Of a stretch of DNA of 64,000 nucleotides, positions 51,270 through 60,157 are shown piece after piece; position 1 is the first letter of the stretch, and the number at the start of each line of letters is the position of its first letter. Source of the stretch: Candidatus Zhuqueibacterota bacterium. Lineage in GTDB: Bacteria; Zhuqueibacterota; Zhuqueibacteria; Zhuqueibacterales; Zhuqueibacteraceae. Location of the stretch: positions 1 to 64,000 of the forward strand of contig JAKEEU010000276.1 of the NCBI GenBank assembly GCA_022616415.1, given 5' to 3'. Made by a program: the position numbers and the translations under genes. The notes under the pieces are model-generated. The model was not told where the DNA came from. It saw only the letters and a program-made list of their open reading frames with translations, and made no database searches.

Positions 51270-52301
51270 TTGTCACCGAACCTCAAAAACGATCTTTTTC
51301 TCCGCGCTTGCCAAAAGCAGCCAGTAAGCCGTACACCAATTTGGGTTATGCGGCAAGCGGGCCGCTACTTGCCGGCGTACCAAGCCGTGCGCGCGAAGGT
51401 TGATTTTCAAGAATTGTATAAAACGCCAGCGCTGGCCGCCGAAGTTACCGCGCAGCCCGTTGAAATTCTCAGCTTCGATGCGGCGATTCTATTTTCTGAT
51501 ATTTTGGTGATCCCCGAAGCCATGGGCATGAAGCTGGAATTTTCCGAAGGCAAAGGCCCGCGCTTTCCACAGCCACTGCGTGGTGCGGATGACATTGGCC
51601 GGCTGCACCATCCGAAAATCGAAGTCGAACTGGATTTTGTTTTGGAAGCGATTCGCTTGACCCGGCAGCGGCTTGCCGGCGCCGTGCCACTCATCGGCTT
51701 CTGCGGCTCGCCGTGGACGCTCGCCACTTACATGGTGGAAGGCGGCGGCTCGAAAGAGTTTGCCAACATAAAATCACTCATGTTTGGCCAACCGCAGCTT
51801 TTACATTCGCTGTTGGAAAACGTCACCGCTGCGCTCGTTGATTATTTGAACGCGCAAATCCGCGCCGGCGTGCATGCCGTGCAAATTTTCGACTCCTGGG
51901 GTTACGTGCTGGCGCCGGACGATTACGAAGAATTTTCTCTGCGCTACACGAGCCGCCTCATCGCCGGCCTCAAACGCAACGGCGTGCCGGTGATTTATTT
52001 TCTGCGTGGCCGAGGCTGCGGCTTGAAAAAACTCGCCGCCAGCGGCGCGGACGTGTTGAGCTTGGATTGGACCATCGATCTTGCCGAGGCGCGGCAACAA
52101 ATTGAGGACCGCGTCGCACTGCAAGGAAATCTCGATCCCATCGCGTTATTGGCAACACCCGAAGTCGCGCGTGCACAAACGAAAAAAATTCTCGCTAAAA
52201 TGGTTGGCGCTTCCGGCCACATTTTCAATCTCGGCCATGGCATCTTGCCGAATACGCCGGTGGAGAATGTGCAAGCGGTCATCAGTGCGGTGAAGGAATA
52301 A
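51270..52301 (+). CDS. hemE: uroporphyrinogen decarboxylase
   Basis: HemE removes four carboxyls from uroporphyrinogen III to give coproporphyrinogen III. The signature PIWVMRQAGRYLPAYQAVRA at the N-terminus, GFCGSPWTLATYMVEGGGSK, FDSWGYVLAPDDY and GHGILPNTPVENV are all present. TTG 51270 is the likely start, with GGAGAAG just upstream. The protein is 343 residues, the usual length. Confidence 0.95.
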   Translation: MSPNLKNDLFLRACQKQPVSRTPIWVMRQAGRYLPAYQAVRAKVDFQELYKTPALAAEVTAQPVEILSFDAAILFSDILVIPEAMGMKLEFSEGKGPRFPQPLRGADDIGRLHHPKIEVELDFVLEAIRLTRQRLAGAVPLIGFCGSPWTLATYMVEGGGSKEFANIKSLMFGQPQLLHSLLENVTAALVDYLNAQIRAGVHAVQIFDSWGYVLAPDDYEEFSLRYTSRLIAGLKRNGVPVIYFLRGRGCGLKKLAASGADVLSLDWTIDLAEARQQIEDRVALQGNLDPIALLATPEVARAQTKKILAKMVGASGHIFNLGHGILPNTPVENVQAVISAVKE

Positions 52302-52305
52302 AGAA

Positions 52306-52430
52306 TATGGATTGGTGGAGTTTTGGATTGTTGGATTAATGGAAAAGCTAAAGCCCCTATACTCCAACAACCCAATGATCCAAAACTCCAACAATCCAGA
52401 AATCCAATAATCCAACGATCCATCAATCCA
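52306..52430. repeat. low-complexity inverted repeat of GGATTGTTGGA words
   Basis: GGATTGGTGGAGTTTTGGAT and ATCCAAAACTCCAACAATCC are inverted arms, with further CCAA(T/C)(A/G)ATCC words extending to the hemN start. It could form a long hairpin between hemE and hemN. Confidence 0.6.
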
Positions 52431-53815
52431 TGAATACTTTTGACATCAACCTCGCCCTACTACAGAAGTACGACCGCCCAGGGCCGCGTTACACGAGTTA
52501 TCCGACCGCGCCGCAGTTTACTGAAGCCTTTGGCCCCGCCGATCTCCGCCAGGAAATCGTTGCGAGCAACAATAACGGCAAGCTCACCGATCTCTCGCTC
52601 TATTTTCACATTCCCTTTTGCGACACGCTTTGCTATTTTTGCGGCTGCCACATGATCATCACGCACAATCGCAACCGCATCGACGAGTACGTGGAGTATC
52701 TCCGCCGCGAGATTGCACTGGTGAGCCGGATGCAAAAGACGGGACGCCGCGTGGCGCAAGTGCATTGGGGCGGCGGCACGCCCACCTATTTGAGTCCGGA
52801 ACAGATCGCGCGCCTCACCGACGCTATTCATCAGCATTTCGAGCTCGCCACCGATGCCGAAGTGAGCGTGGAAATCGACCCGCGCGGCCTGACGCGCGAG
52901 CATCTCGCGGCGCTGCGGCAAGGCGGCTTCAATCGCGCCAGCCTCGGCGTGCAAGATTTTGAGCCGGCGGTGCAGCAAGCCGTCAATCGCATTCAATCCT
53001 ACGAAGAAACGCGCTGGACCATGGACACGCTGCGCGAGCTTGGCTTCAACAGCATTAATCTCGACCTCATCTATGGCCTGCCCTTTCAAACCGAGGATTC
53101 GTTCGACCGCACGCTCGATCTGATCGTCGGAATGAATCCCGACCGGCTGGCGGTTTTCAATTATGCGCACGTGCCGTGGATGAAAAAGCATCAGCAGGTG
53201 ATCAAGCCCGAAACGTTGCCGAAGCCGGAAGAAAAGCTGCGCATTCTGAAACGCACGATCGAGAAGCTCGCCGAAGCCGGTTATGTTTACATCGGCATGG
53301 ATCACTTTGCCAAACCGGATGACGAGCTGGCGGCGGCGCAAAAAGCGAAAACGTTGTATCGCAATTTTCAAGGCTACTCCACCCACGCCGGCTGCGATCT
53401 TTATGCGTTCGGCATCAGCGGCATCAGCCAATTGCAAAATGTCTACGCGCAAAATCTGAAAGATATTCCGCCATACTACCAGCGCCTGAATAACCGCCAG
53501 CTCCCCACCAGCCGCGGCTACAAGCTCACGAGCGATGATCATCTGCGCCGCCACGTGATCATGCGGCTGATGTGCGACATGATGCTGGACAAGCGTGAGG
53601 TCGAAAAGAACTTCGCCATTGTTTTTGATGATTACTTTGCCGGCGCGCTTGCCAAGCTCGAAGAGTTTCGCGACGATGATTTGTTGGCCCTCGACGCGGA
53701 TACGATTCAGATCACGCCCTTCGGCCGGCTGTTCATCCGCAACATTGCGATGGCGTTCGACGCGTATCTCGACAAAATTCCTTCGATCCGGAACCTTTAT
53801 TCACGGACCGTCTAA
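52430..53815 (+). CDS. hemN: oxygen-independent coproporphyrinogen III oxidase
   Basis: HemN is a radical-SAM enzyme that oxidatively decarboxylates coproporphyrinogen III to protoporphyrinogen IX without oxygen. The cluster motif CDTLCYFCGC (Cx3Cx2CxC form) lies in LYFHIPF...HMII, followed by VHWGGGTPTYLSPEQI and VSVEIDPRGLTREHL. The 461-residue length and long N-terminal part (YDRPGPRYTSYPTAPQF) are typical of true HemN rather than HemW. Its stop overlaps the hemH start (TAATG). Confidence 0.95.
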   Translation: MNTFDINLALLQKYDRPGPRYTSYPTAPQFTEAFGPADLRQEIVASNNNGKLTDLSLYFHIPFCDTLCYFCGCHMIITHNRNRIDEYVEYLRREIALVSRMQKTGRRVAQVHWGGGTPTYLSPEQIARLTDAIHQHFELATDAEVSVEIDPRGLTREHLAALRQGGFNRASLGVQDFEPAVQQAVNRIQSYEETRWTMDTLRELGFNSINLDLIYGLPFQTEDSFDRTLDLIVGMNPDRLAVFNYAHVPWMKKHQQVIKPETLPKPEEKLRILKRTIEKLAEAGYVYIGMDHFAKPDDELAAAQKAKTLYRNFQGYSTHAGCDLYAFGISGISQLQNVYAQNLKDIPPYYQRLNNRQLPTSRGYKLTSDDHLRRHVIMRLMCDMMLDKREVEKNFAIVFDDYFAGALAKLEEFRDDDLLALDADTIQITPFGRLFIRNIAMAFDAYLDKIPSIRNLYSRTV

Positions 53816-54867
53816 TGAATGCAAATTCCTCTCAAAATGATTTGACCGCCGTGGTGCTGCTGAATCTCGGCGGCCCCGATTCGCTGGAAGCCGTGGAACC
53901 GTTTCTTTACAATCTGTTTTGCGATCCGTTCATTATCGACTTGCCGCTGGGCTTTCTGTTTCGCAAGCCGCTGGCCAAGCGCATTTCGTCGAAGCGGGCC
54001 AAAGAGGTGAGCCACATCTTCCAGCTCATTGGCGGCAAGTCGCCTTTGCTAGAACTCACGCAGCAACAGGCGCTGGCACTCGAACGGCGGTTAAATGAGT
54101 TTGGCCAATACAAAGTTTTTATTGCCATGCGCTACTGGCATCCGTTCACCGCCGAGGCAATGCAGCAGGTGAGTGCCAGCGGCGCAACCGTGGTGGTGCT
54201 GCTGCCGCTGTATCCGCAATATTCGCGCACGACTTCCACCTCGAGCCTCGCCGAGTGGAAACGCTTGGCGCCCCAATTTAGTGTGGACAAAATTCCCACG
54301 CGCATCATTCCGTCATATCATAACGATACGAATTACATTGCGGCGGTGGCGGAAAATCTTCAGCGTTGCTTGAAAGAAAATTGGCAGCCGGACGATCCGC
54401 AACCGCACATTCTTTTTAGCGCGCATGGCGTGCCGGTGAGCGTGATCGCAGGCGGCGATCCTTATCAGGCGCACATTGATGAAACTGTGCGTTTGGTGAT
54501 GGAGGCGATTCGGCACAGCCATCCGCACGTCGTTTGCTACCAAAGCAAAGTCGGCAAAGCCGAGTGGCTGAAGCCCTCGACCGAAGACACCATCAAAAAA
54601 CTGGCGGCAGAGGGTGTGAAGGACATGCTGGTGGTGCCCATCGCTTTCGTTTCCGATCATTCCGAAACGTTGTATGAATTGGATATGTTGCTGAAAGACG
54701 TGGCGCTCGCAGCCGGCGTGAAAAAATACGTGCGCGTGCCGTCGCTGAACGACTCGCCGCGCTTCATCAATGCGCTGGCGGAATTGGTGCGAAAGAAGAC
54801 GCAAAAACACGAGGACGAACTGGGCTTGTTTCCACGGCTCACTTGGCAGGATATGGCGGTCTCATGA
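53815..54867 (+). CDS. hemH: ferrochelatase
   Basis: HemH inserts ferrous iron into protoporphyrin IX. The 350-residue protein has TAVVLLNLGGPDSLEAVEPF at its start, GGKSPLLELTQQQALALE, the catalytic His region LFSAHGVPVSVI and a late conserved segment VPIAFVSDHSETLYELD. ATG 53815 overlaps the hemN stop by one base, so the two are translationally coupled. Confidence 0.95.
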   Translation: MNANSSQNDLTAVVLLNLGGPDSLEAVEPFLYNLFCDPFIIDLPLGFLFRKPLAKRISSKRAKEVSHIFQLIGGKSPLLELTQQQALALERRLNEFGQYKVFIAMRYWHPFTAEAMQQVSASGATVVVLLPLYPQYSRTTSTSSLAEWKRLAPQFSVDKIPTRIIPSYHNDTNYIAAVAENLQRCLKENWQPDDPQPHILFSAHGVPVSVIAGGDPYQAHIDETVRLVMEAIRHSHPHVVCYQSKVGKAEWLKPSTEDTIKKLAAEGVKDMLVVPIAFVSDHSETLYELDMLLKDVALAAGVKKYVRVPSLNDSPRFINALAELVRKKTQKHEDELGLFPRLTWQDMAVS

Positions 54868-54972
54868 AACGGGACGAAACGGGCAAAAATAAATCAATTA
54901 TGGAAGAATCTTGCGGAAGGTAAACGACATGATTATCGAAAATTGTGGAGACGCAAAACCTGATTCAGGTTC

Positions 54973-55296
54973 TCATTCAAGTACAGTTTGATTTGCAGGC
55001 TGCGCCTCCCATTCTTCGGTTAAATGCTCGTCGTAAGCCCGTTCGTTGTCCTGAATGAAGCCGTCAATTTCATCTTTGTGGTCATTGTAATAGGACAACG
55101 CATCGTGCAATTGAGCGGCGGTTATCGTAGGAAAGCCTTGCAGAATTTCCCACTCGTCCATCCCGCGTTTGTAGCATCCGACGAGCGCCCAAACGCGAAT
55201 GTACGTCCCTTTAATGGCCGCTTGCCAAATCCCGGACGGGCCCAAGATTTTGACAATGTGCGGATGTTCGGTCGGTTGAATTTTATCTGTTTCCAT
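54973..55296 (-). CDS. DUF433-domain antitoxin-like protein
   Basis: From ATG 55296 (METDKIQPTEHPHIVKILGP, GGAG upstream) the ~107-residue protein contains the DUF433 winged-helix pattern IRVWALVGCYKRGMDEWEIL then QGFPTITAAQLHDALSYYND. DUF433 proteins often act as antitoxins to DUF5615/PIN-type partners. No toxin gene adjoins it. It is opposite in strand to the heme genes and sits between hemH and hemY. Confidence 0.8.
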   Translation of the reverse strand: METDKIQPTEHPHIVKILGPSGIWQAAIKGTYIRVWALVGCYKRGMDEWEILQGFPTITAAQLHDALSYYNDHKDEIDGFIQDNERAYDEHLTEEWEAQPANQTVLE

Positions 55297-55365
55297 GCGT
55301 TGTCTCCGGTTTAAAAAGCATTCTAAAGTAGCAAAAGATTTGATAAAAGTCAAGCAAAGGATTTC

Positions 55366-56838
55366 ATGAATTTTTCAAACAACGAATATCAAGCTGTCAT
55401 CATCGGCGCGGGCATTTCCGGATTGGCGACCGCGGCGTGGCTTGATGCTGCCGGTGTGCGAGTGCTGGTTTTGGAGAGCGCGCCATACCCCGGCGGCGTC
55501 ATGCGCAGCGAGCGCGTAGACGAATTCTTGATTGAGACCGGCCCCAACAGTTTGCTGGAGACCACGCCGCACATCGGTGAGTTGATCGCGCTGGCCAGCT
55601 TGCAAGAGCAAGTCGCGTATCCCGATGGCGCCGGCAGCAAGCGTTACATTCTGCGTCAGGGAAAAATTTTTCCGCTGCCGATGAGTCCGCCGGCGTTTTT
55701 GCGCACGCCGTTGTTCTCGTTTCACGCCAAATTGCGCTTGCTGCGCGAGCCGTTTATCAAACCCGCACCGCCGGAGACGGAAGAATCCATCGCCGCGTTC
55801 GTGCGCCGGCGCATTGGCGGCGAGTTTTTGGATTACGCTATCAATCCATTCGTGGCCGGCGTGTATGCGGGTGATCCGGCGCAGCTCAGCGTCCGCGCCG
55901 CGTTTCCCAAATTGCACGCGCTCGAGCAAAACTATGGCAGCTTGATTCGCGGCGCCATTCGCGGCCGCAAGGAACGCGCCGCGCGTGCCGAGAAAGCGAA
56001 AGACCGCGCTCGCATGCTTTCTTTTCGCGAGGGCATGGGCGCTCTGCCAGCGGCTTTGCATCGCCGGTTGCGAGAAAAAGTTCAGCTCGGCGCCAGCAAC
56101 GTGCGGATTTCGCCGGCTGCTGATTCCGAATTTTCTTTCTCACGTGAAAATGAAGAGCCGGATAGAATTTGGCGGATCACTTTCGAGACTGAATCCAATA
56201 CAACGACTTGGAATGAAATTTACGCACGGCATGTTGTCATCACTGCGCCGGCGTATCATGTTCCCGCGCTTTTTAGCGATGGCCCAGCGCGGCGACTCGC
56301 GACGTTGCGCGACGTGGTTTATGCGCCGGTTGCCATTGTTGCGACTGGTTTTCGGCGCGAGCAAGTTCGCCATCCGCTCGACGGCTTCGGCTTTCTCGTT
56401 CCGGAAAAAGAACAACGCCACATTCTCGGCACCTTGTGGAATTCCACGCTCTTTCCCAACCGCGCGCCGGAGGGGCGAGTTTTGATGACGACTTTTGTCG
56501 GCGGCATGCGCCAGCCGGATTTGGCCAATCGCGATGATCGCGAGCTGCGACAGCTCGTACTCGATGAGTTGCGAGACATCCTCGGCATTTCCAGCGCGCC
56601 GGACTTTATGCACATTCGCCGTTACCAGCAAGCCATTCCGCAATACCTGCTCGGCCACCAACGCTTTCTCGATTTAATAAATGACGTTGAGCGTGAATTC
56701 CCAGGCTTGCACTTCGCAACGAATTACCGCGGCGGAATTTCGGTGACGGATTGCATCAAGCAAGCGCGGGAGATGGCAACGAAGATTCAAACCGAATTGA
56801 AGACAACAGAACAAATGCCAAACGCGCAGGTGTTTTGA
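55366..56838 (+). CDS. hemY: HemY-type FAD-dependent protoporphyrinogen oxidase
   Basis: The 490-residue flavoprotein oxidises protoporphyrinogen IX to protoporphyrin IX using O2 (a coproporphyrinogen-oxidising HemY cannot be excluded by sequence alone). The FAD fingerprint AVIIGAGISGLATAAWLDAA opens the protein. The GGVMRSERVDEFLIETGPNS, NPFVAGVYAGDPAQLSVRAA and late LHFATNYRGGISVTDCIKQA segments are diagnostic. AAAGGA precedes ATG 55366. Having O2-using HemY with O2-independent HemN implies a facultative or microaerobic pathway. Confidence 0.93.
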   Translation: MNFSNNEYQAVIIGAGISGLATAAWLDAAGVRVLVLESAPYPGGVMRSERVDEFLIETGPNSLLETTPHIGELIALASLQEQVAYPDGAGSKRYILRQGKIFPLPMSPPAFLRTPLFSFHAKLRLLREPFIKPAPPETEESIAAFVRRRIGGEFLDYAINPFVAGVYAGDPAQLSVRAAFPKLHALEQNYGSLIRGAIRGRKERAARAEKAKDRARMLSFREGMGALPAALHRRLREKVQLGASNVRISPAADSEFSFSRENEEPDRIWRITFETESNTTTWNEIYARHVVITAPAYHVPALFSDGPARRLATLRDVVYAPVAIVATGFRREQVRHPLDGFGFLVPEKEQRHILGTLWNSTLFPNRAPEGRVLMTTFVGGMRQPDLANRDDRELRQLVLDELRDILGISSAPDFMHIRRYQQAIPQYLLGHQRFLDLINDVEREFPGLHFATNYRGGISVTDCIKQAREMATKIQTELKTTEQMPNAQVF

Positions 56839-56845
56839 AAATCGC

Positions 56846-57040
56846 AACGAAAAGAGAACTGCAACAAAATAAAAACCGAAATTTGGGCAAGCATATTCAG
56901 CTCGCGGAATTGGAATGGCGCATGGAATTGAAATCAAAAATGCTTTTTTCGTTGCAGTTCCCTTCTCGTTGCAATACAAATCTAATCAAGCTTTTCGTTT
57001 GTTGCGGTTCCTTTTTCGTTGCAATATTTAAATCTGCTGG
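56846..57040. repeat. GCAACGAAAA inverted-repeat cluster before hemB
   Basis: TCGCAACGAAAAGAGAACTG (about 56849) is inverted relative to CGTTGCAGTTCCCTTCTCGT (about 56959) and to GTTGCGGTTCCTTTTTCGTT (about 57002). The loops are ~90 and ~130 bases. The same word pair occurs at 46585-46612. Confidence 0.65.
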
Positions 57041-57075
57041 TACGGTGCATATTTTTATTTGATGAGGAACTTCCC

Positions 57076-58050
57076 ATGTTCACCCCCAACATTCGTCCGC
57101 GCCGGTTGCGGCGCACGCCCACGTTGCGCGAGATGGTGCGCGAAACCGTAGTGCAGCCGGGCGATTTTATCTATCCGCTTTTCATCAAGCCCGGCAGAAA
57201 TGAACGGCTGCCGATTCGCAGTCTCCCCGGCATTGCGCAACTGAGCATCGACGAAGCGATCAAAGAAGCGAAAGAGGCGCGTAGTCTCGGCGTTCCTTCG
57301 TTAATTCTCTTCGGCATTCCGAAAATCAAAGACGCCACCGGCTCAGAATCGTATGCTGACGACGGCATCATCCAACAGGCGATTCGCGCTTTGAAAGACG
57401 TGGTGCCGGAGATGATCATCATTGCGGACGTCTGCTTCTGCGAATACACCGATCACGGGCATTGTGGCATTATGCTCGGCCACACGTTGGACAACGATGC
57501 AACTTTGGAGCTGCTGCAAAAGCAAGTGCTCGCGCAGGCGAAAGCCGGCGTCGATATGGTGGCGCCCTCCGGCATGATCGACGGCATGGTCGGTGCAATC
57601 CGCGAAGCGCTGGATGGCAACGGCTTTCAGCACATTCCGATTCTTAGTTACGCGGTGAAATATGCTTCGAGCTTTTACGGTCCATTTCGCGAGGCGGCAG
57701 AGTCCGCGCCGAAATTTGGCGACCGCCGCAGCCATCAGATGGATCCGGCGAATGTCCGCGAAGCGCTGCGGGAATCCCGCCTCGATGTCGAAGAAGGCGC
57801 TGATATGTTGATGGTGAAACCGGCGCTGGCTTTTCTCGACGTCATTCGCGCGGTCAAAGAACGCTTCGATTTGCCGTTGGCTGCCTACAACGTGAGCGGC
57901 GAATATGCCATGGTGAAAGCCGCCGCACAAAACGGCTGGATCGACGAGCAGCGTGTGGCGCTGGAAATCTTAACATCAATCAAACGCGCCGGCGCGGATG
58001 TAATTCTCACCTATCACGCACTCGAAGCGGCAAGATGGTTGAATGTATAG
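57076..58050 (+). CDS. hemB: delta-aminolevulinic acid dehydratase
   Basis: HemB joins two 5-aminolevulinates to porphobilinogen. ATG 57076 (MFTPNIRPRRLRRTPTLREM) follows GAGGAA. The zinc cysteines are in ADVCFCEYTDHGHCGIM, and the two active-site lysines are in LSYAVKYASSFYGPFR and MLMVKPALAFLD. The 324-residue length is standard and the Cys-rich zinc form is intact. The restriction-modification insert follows its stop by 108 bases. Confidence 0.96.
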   Translation: MFTPNIRPRRLRRTPTLREMVRETVVQPGDFIYPLFIKPGRNERLPIRSLPGIAQLSIDEAIKEAKEARSLGVPSLILFGIPKIKDATGSESYADDGIIQQAIRALKDVVPEMIIIADVCFCEYTDHGHCGIMLGHTLDNDATLELLQKQVLAQAKAGVDMVAPSGMIDGMVGAIREALDGNGFQHIPILSYAVKYASSFYGPFREAAESAPKFGDRRSHQMDPANVREALRESRLDVEEGADMLMVKPALAFLDVIRAVKERFDLPLAAYNVSGEYAMVKAAAQNGWIDEQRVALEILTSIKRAGADVILTYHALEAARWLNV

Positions 58051-58111
58051 AAGCTGAAAAGACTTTGGCTTGCCTTAGGTATCGTGGATTAAGGAGTTGA
58101 ATTTGCACGCT

Positions 58112-58137
58112 ACTTATAGTCTGTAGACTTATAGAGT
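58112..58137 (+). promoter_or_regulatory. C-box operator of the restriction-modification locus
   Basis: ACTTATAGTCTGTAGACTTA then TAG contains AGTC-TGTA-GACT (58118-58129) flanked by two ACTTATAG units. This matches the half-site pattern of controller-protein C-boxes such as those of Esp1396I. It ends about 22 bases before the controller ATG. Confidence 0.85.
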
Positions 58138-58146
58138 GCATTTTGC

Positions 58147-58152
58147 TATATT
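58147..58152 (+). promoter_or_regulatory. putative -10 box for a leaderless C-gene transcript
   Basis: TATATT ends seven bases before ATG 58159, so transcription would begin at or near the start codon. C genes are often leaderless, which fits. Confidence 0.5.
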
Positions 58153-58158
58153 TGACCC

Positions 58159-58395
58159 ATGTCGAGCATTCTCAACGTCATTGGATCAAATGTCAGGCAT
58201 TATCGCACCGTTCTTGGTTTGAGCCAGGAAAAGCTGGCTGAGCTTGCGAGATTGCACCGAACTTATATTGGCGCTGTGGAACGTGGGGAACGAAATATTT
58301 CGGCTAAGAACATTGCGAAAATAGCGGAGGTGCTCGGCGTTGAACCATACCGGTTGATGAAAAAAGAATCTCGAAAGTCTTCACGGCTTCTATGA
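58159..58395 (+). CDS. C protein: XRE-type controller of a restriction-modification system
   Basis: The 78-residue protein is a single helix-turn-helix: NVRHYRTVLGLSQEKLAELA then RLHRTYIGAVERGERNISAK. This is the usual sequence of restriction-modification controller proteins. It binds C-boxes as a dimer pair to activate and later repress its own and the nuclease gene. A good C-box lies upstream, and the nuclease gene starts within its last codons (ATGA overlap). Confidence 0.88.
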   Translation: MSSILNVIGSNVRHYRTVLGLSQEKLAELARLHRTYIGAVERGERNISAKNIAKIAEVLGVEPYRLMKKESRKSSRLL

Positions 58396-59033
58396 AGAAC
58401 CGCCTCGAAGAAGCAGCTTGCACGCCGGCACCGGTGAATTCCTCTTTGTTTAATCCGAAGTGCACGCTTCCCCACGGTCTTACAATCGAGCATGTTTTCC
58501 ACGCTATGAATGAATTTCTTGAGTTCTTGGGTTTTATTAACCGTCAGCTTTATACTAAAGGAATGCCGCGCTTAGAAAGCTTTTTAATGCCTGCCAACTT
58601 TAGCAGTATCGTTGGCGAATTTATGAATATCACTATTCCAAAATATTGCCCAAGTCTGGTGAAAAATCAATACCACAACGGGCATCCGGATTTGATTCCG
58701 AAAGACAAATTTCCAAACAATGCGGTTCAATACTCAAATGAAGGAATAGAACTAAAGGGTTCAAGGCATTTGAGCGGTTGGCAGGGGCACAACCCGGAAT
58801 CTATATGGCTCATGGTCTTTTGTTTTGACAGCAATACATCGAATGATAAAAGAAAGGGAATTTCACCAAAACCTTTTCGCTTCAAAGGAGTTTATGCAGG
58901 CAAACTGAATAAGAAGGACTGGGCATTTTCCGGAAGATCTGAGAAAAGTCGCAGGACTATAACTGCCAGTGTCAATAGAGGCGGTGTGAACAAAATGAAG
59001 GTTAATTGGGTTTATGAAGATTTAGGTGAATAA
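58392..59033 (+). CDS. likely type II restriction endonuclease (PD-(D/E)XK)
   Basis: The 213-residue protein lies directly after the C gene, overlapping it by four bases. Its middle shows a probable PD-(D/E)XK core: NGHPDLIPKDKF, ~20 residues, then EGIELKGSRHLSGWQGHNPE. The first Asp and the E-L-K are the candidate metal site. Sequence specificity is unknown. Composition is AT-richer than the heme genes. Its 3' end overlaps the convergent methyltransferase gene by 12 bases. Confidence 0.75.
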   Translation: MKNRLEEAACTPAPVNSSLFNPKCTLPHGLTIEHVFHAMNEFLEFLGFINRQLYTKGMPRLESFLMPANFSSIVGEFMNITIPKYCPSLVKNQYHNGHPDLIPKDKFPNNAVQYSNEGIELKGSRHLSGWQGHNPESIWLMVFCFDSNTSNDKRKGISPKPFRFKGVYAGKLNKKDWAFSGRSEKSRRTITASVNRGGVNKMKVNWVYEDLGE

Positions 59034-59999
59034 TTGTAATTGGTCTTTGACAACCGTTAGTTTAGCCAGCTTGGGGATGGCGTTTAACGCCATTTTGTAG
59101 TAATTCTCGAAGCGCTCAATGCCAATGCAGGAATACCCAACTGCTTCAGCGGCGGCTACCGTTGATCCTGAGCCCATAAATGGATCAAGGATGATGCCTT
59201 CGCTAAGCGGCAACGCGGCATAGACAATCTGCCTGAGAAAAGATTGAGGCTTCAAACTTGGATGATCGGCAATCTCTCTTTCTTTTTGAGGCGTGCGTTC
59301 ATTTTCTATAATATCTTCAAATGGAGTGCCGTCAGGTTTTCTGCGCAGACCACCGGTTTGGAAAGTTTTTAAACAATCGCTTACTTTCATGCCGTTGGGC
59401 AGGGGTTTCCGGAATAATCCCCACGGCTCATAGCAGCCTCGGGGAAGTGAACAAACCTCGGAATATTCATCTTCGGCATTTTTAGGCCGATCTCCTCCGC
59501 GCAATGTTCTTACCAAGCGCATGATCGTGCCCCGATATTCCAAACCGCCTTCGACCAATGCTGAAAATGTCAACTGCGCTAGAAATGAGTTTGAAGCAAT
59601 AAATACATGGGCGCCTGGCCTTAATACGTGAAGAGTGGCTTTTGCCCAATTAAGGAAAAATTCATAAAGTGTGTTTCTTTCTTTTTGATTGAGAGCAGTA
59701 AAACGAGGAAGGGGAGAACGTATATTGCCATCGAATGAAGGTGGAATTCGCCAGACTCCTCCATTGCCGTTAGCGCGCTTTTCTAATTGATCGAAATTAT
59801 ACTCTTTAACTCCATAGGGCGGATCAGTAACGATGGCATGAATGCTATTAGGATGAATTCTTGCCAGCCATTCAAAGCAATCAGCGTGAACGATTAAAGA
59901 ACGGCCAATAGTCTGAGCCGAATAATCTAAAATAAACGGCGTGTATGCATCGTTCTTTTTCGTGTTTTTAAAATGATTGTTGTAGAATTTATCATCCAT
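59022..59999 (-). CDS. beta-class DNA amino-methyltransferase (N4-C or N6-A)
   Basis: ATG 59999 (MDDKFYNNHFKNTKKNDAYT) is preferred to a TTG 18 bases upstream. The catalytic DPPY motif (HAIVTDPPYGVKEY, about residue 60) precedes the SAM-binding motif (ILDPFMGSGSTVAAAEAVGY, about 280). This order defines the beta class, with the recognition region in between. It would protect host sites from the adjacent nuclease. It is convergent with the C-R pair, so its promoter, near 60000, is independent of the C-box. Confidence 0.92.
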   Translation of the reverse strand: MDDKFYNNHFKNTKKNDAYTPFILDYSAQTIGRSLIVHADCFEWLARIHPNSIHAIVTDPPYGVKEYNFDQLEKRANGNGGVWRIPPSFDGNIRSPLPRFTALNQKERNTLYEFFLNWAKATLHVLRPGAHVFIASNSFLAQLTFSALVEGGLEYRGTIMRLVRTLRGGDRPKNAEDEYSEVCSLPRGCYEPWGLFRKPLPNGMKVSDCLKTFQTGGLRRKPDGTPFEDIIENERTPQKEREIADHPSLKPQSFLRQIVYAALPLSEGIILDPFMGSGSTVAAAEAVGYSCIGIERFENYYKMALNAIPKLAKLTVVKDQLQLFT

Positions 60000-60157
60000 G
60001 ATGCCTAAAAGTAGCAAATTAAATTTTAGAAATCAAGAGAAAAATTGTGAGCGAAGAATTAATTTAGACGATAGATGGATGGGTTGTACGGTTGAAGGGG
60101 CTTTCTTACCACGCACCCTTTCTCCCACTCTCCCTCTCACAATATCAGGAGAACAAC

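Noticed and set aside
52460..53554. 364-aa open frame on the minus strand
   Set aside because: It lies wholly antisense to hemN and shows no recognisable protein features.
58392..59033. Assigning a specific restriction specificity or named isoschizomer
   Set aside because: The PD...ELK core is visible but nothing in the sequence identifies the recognition site.
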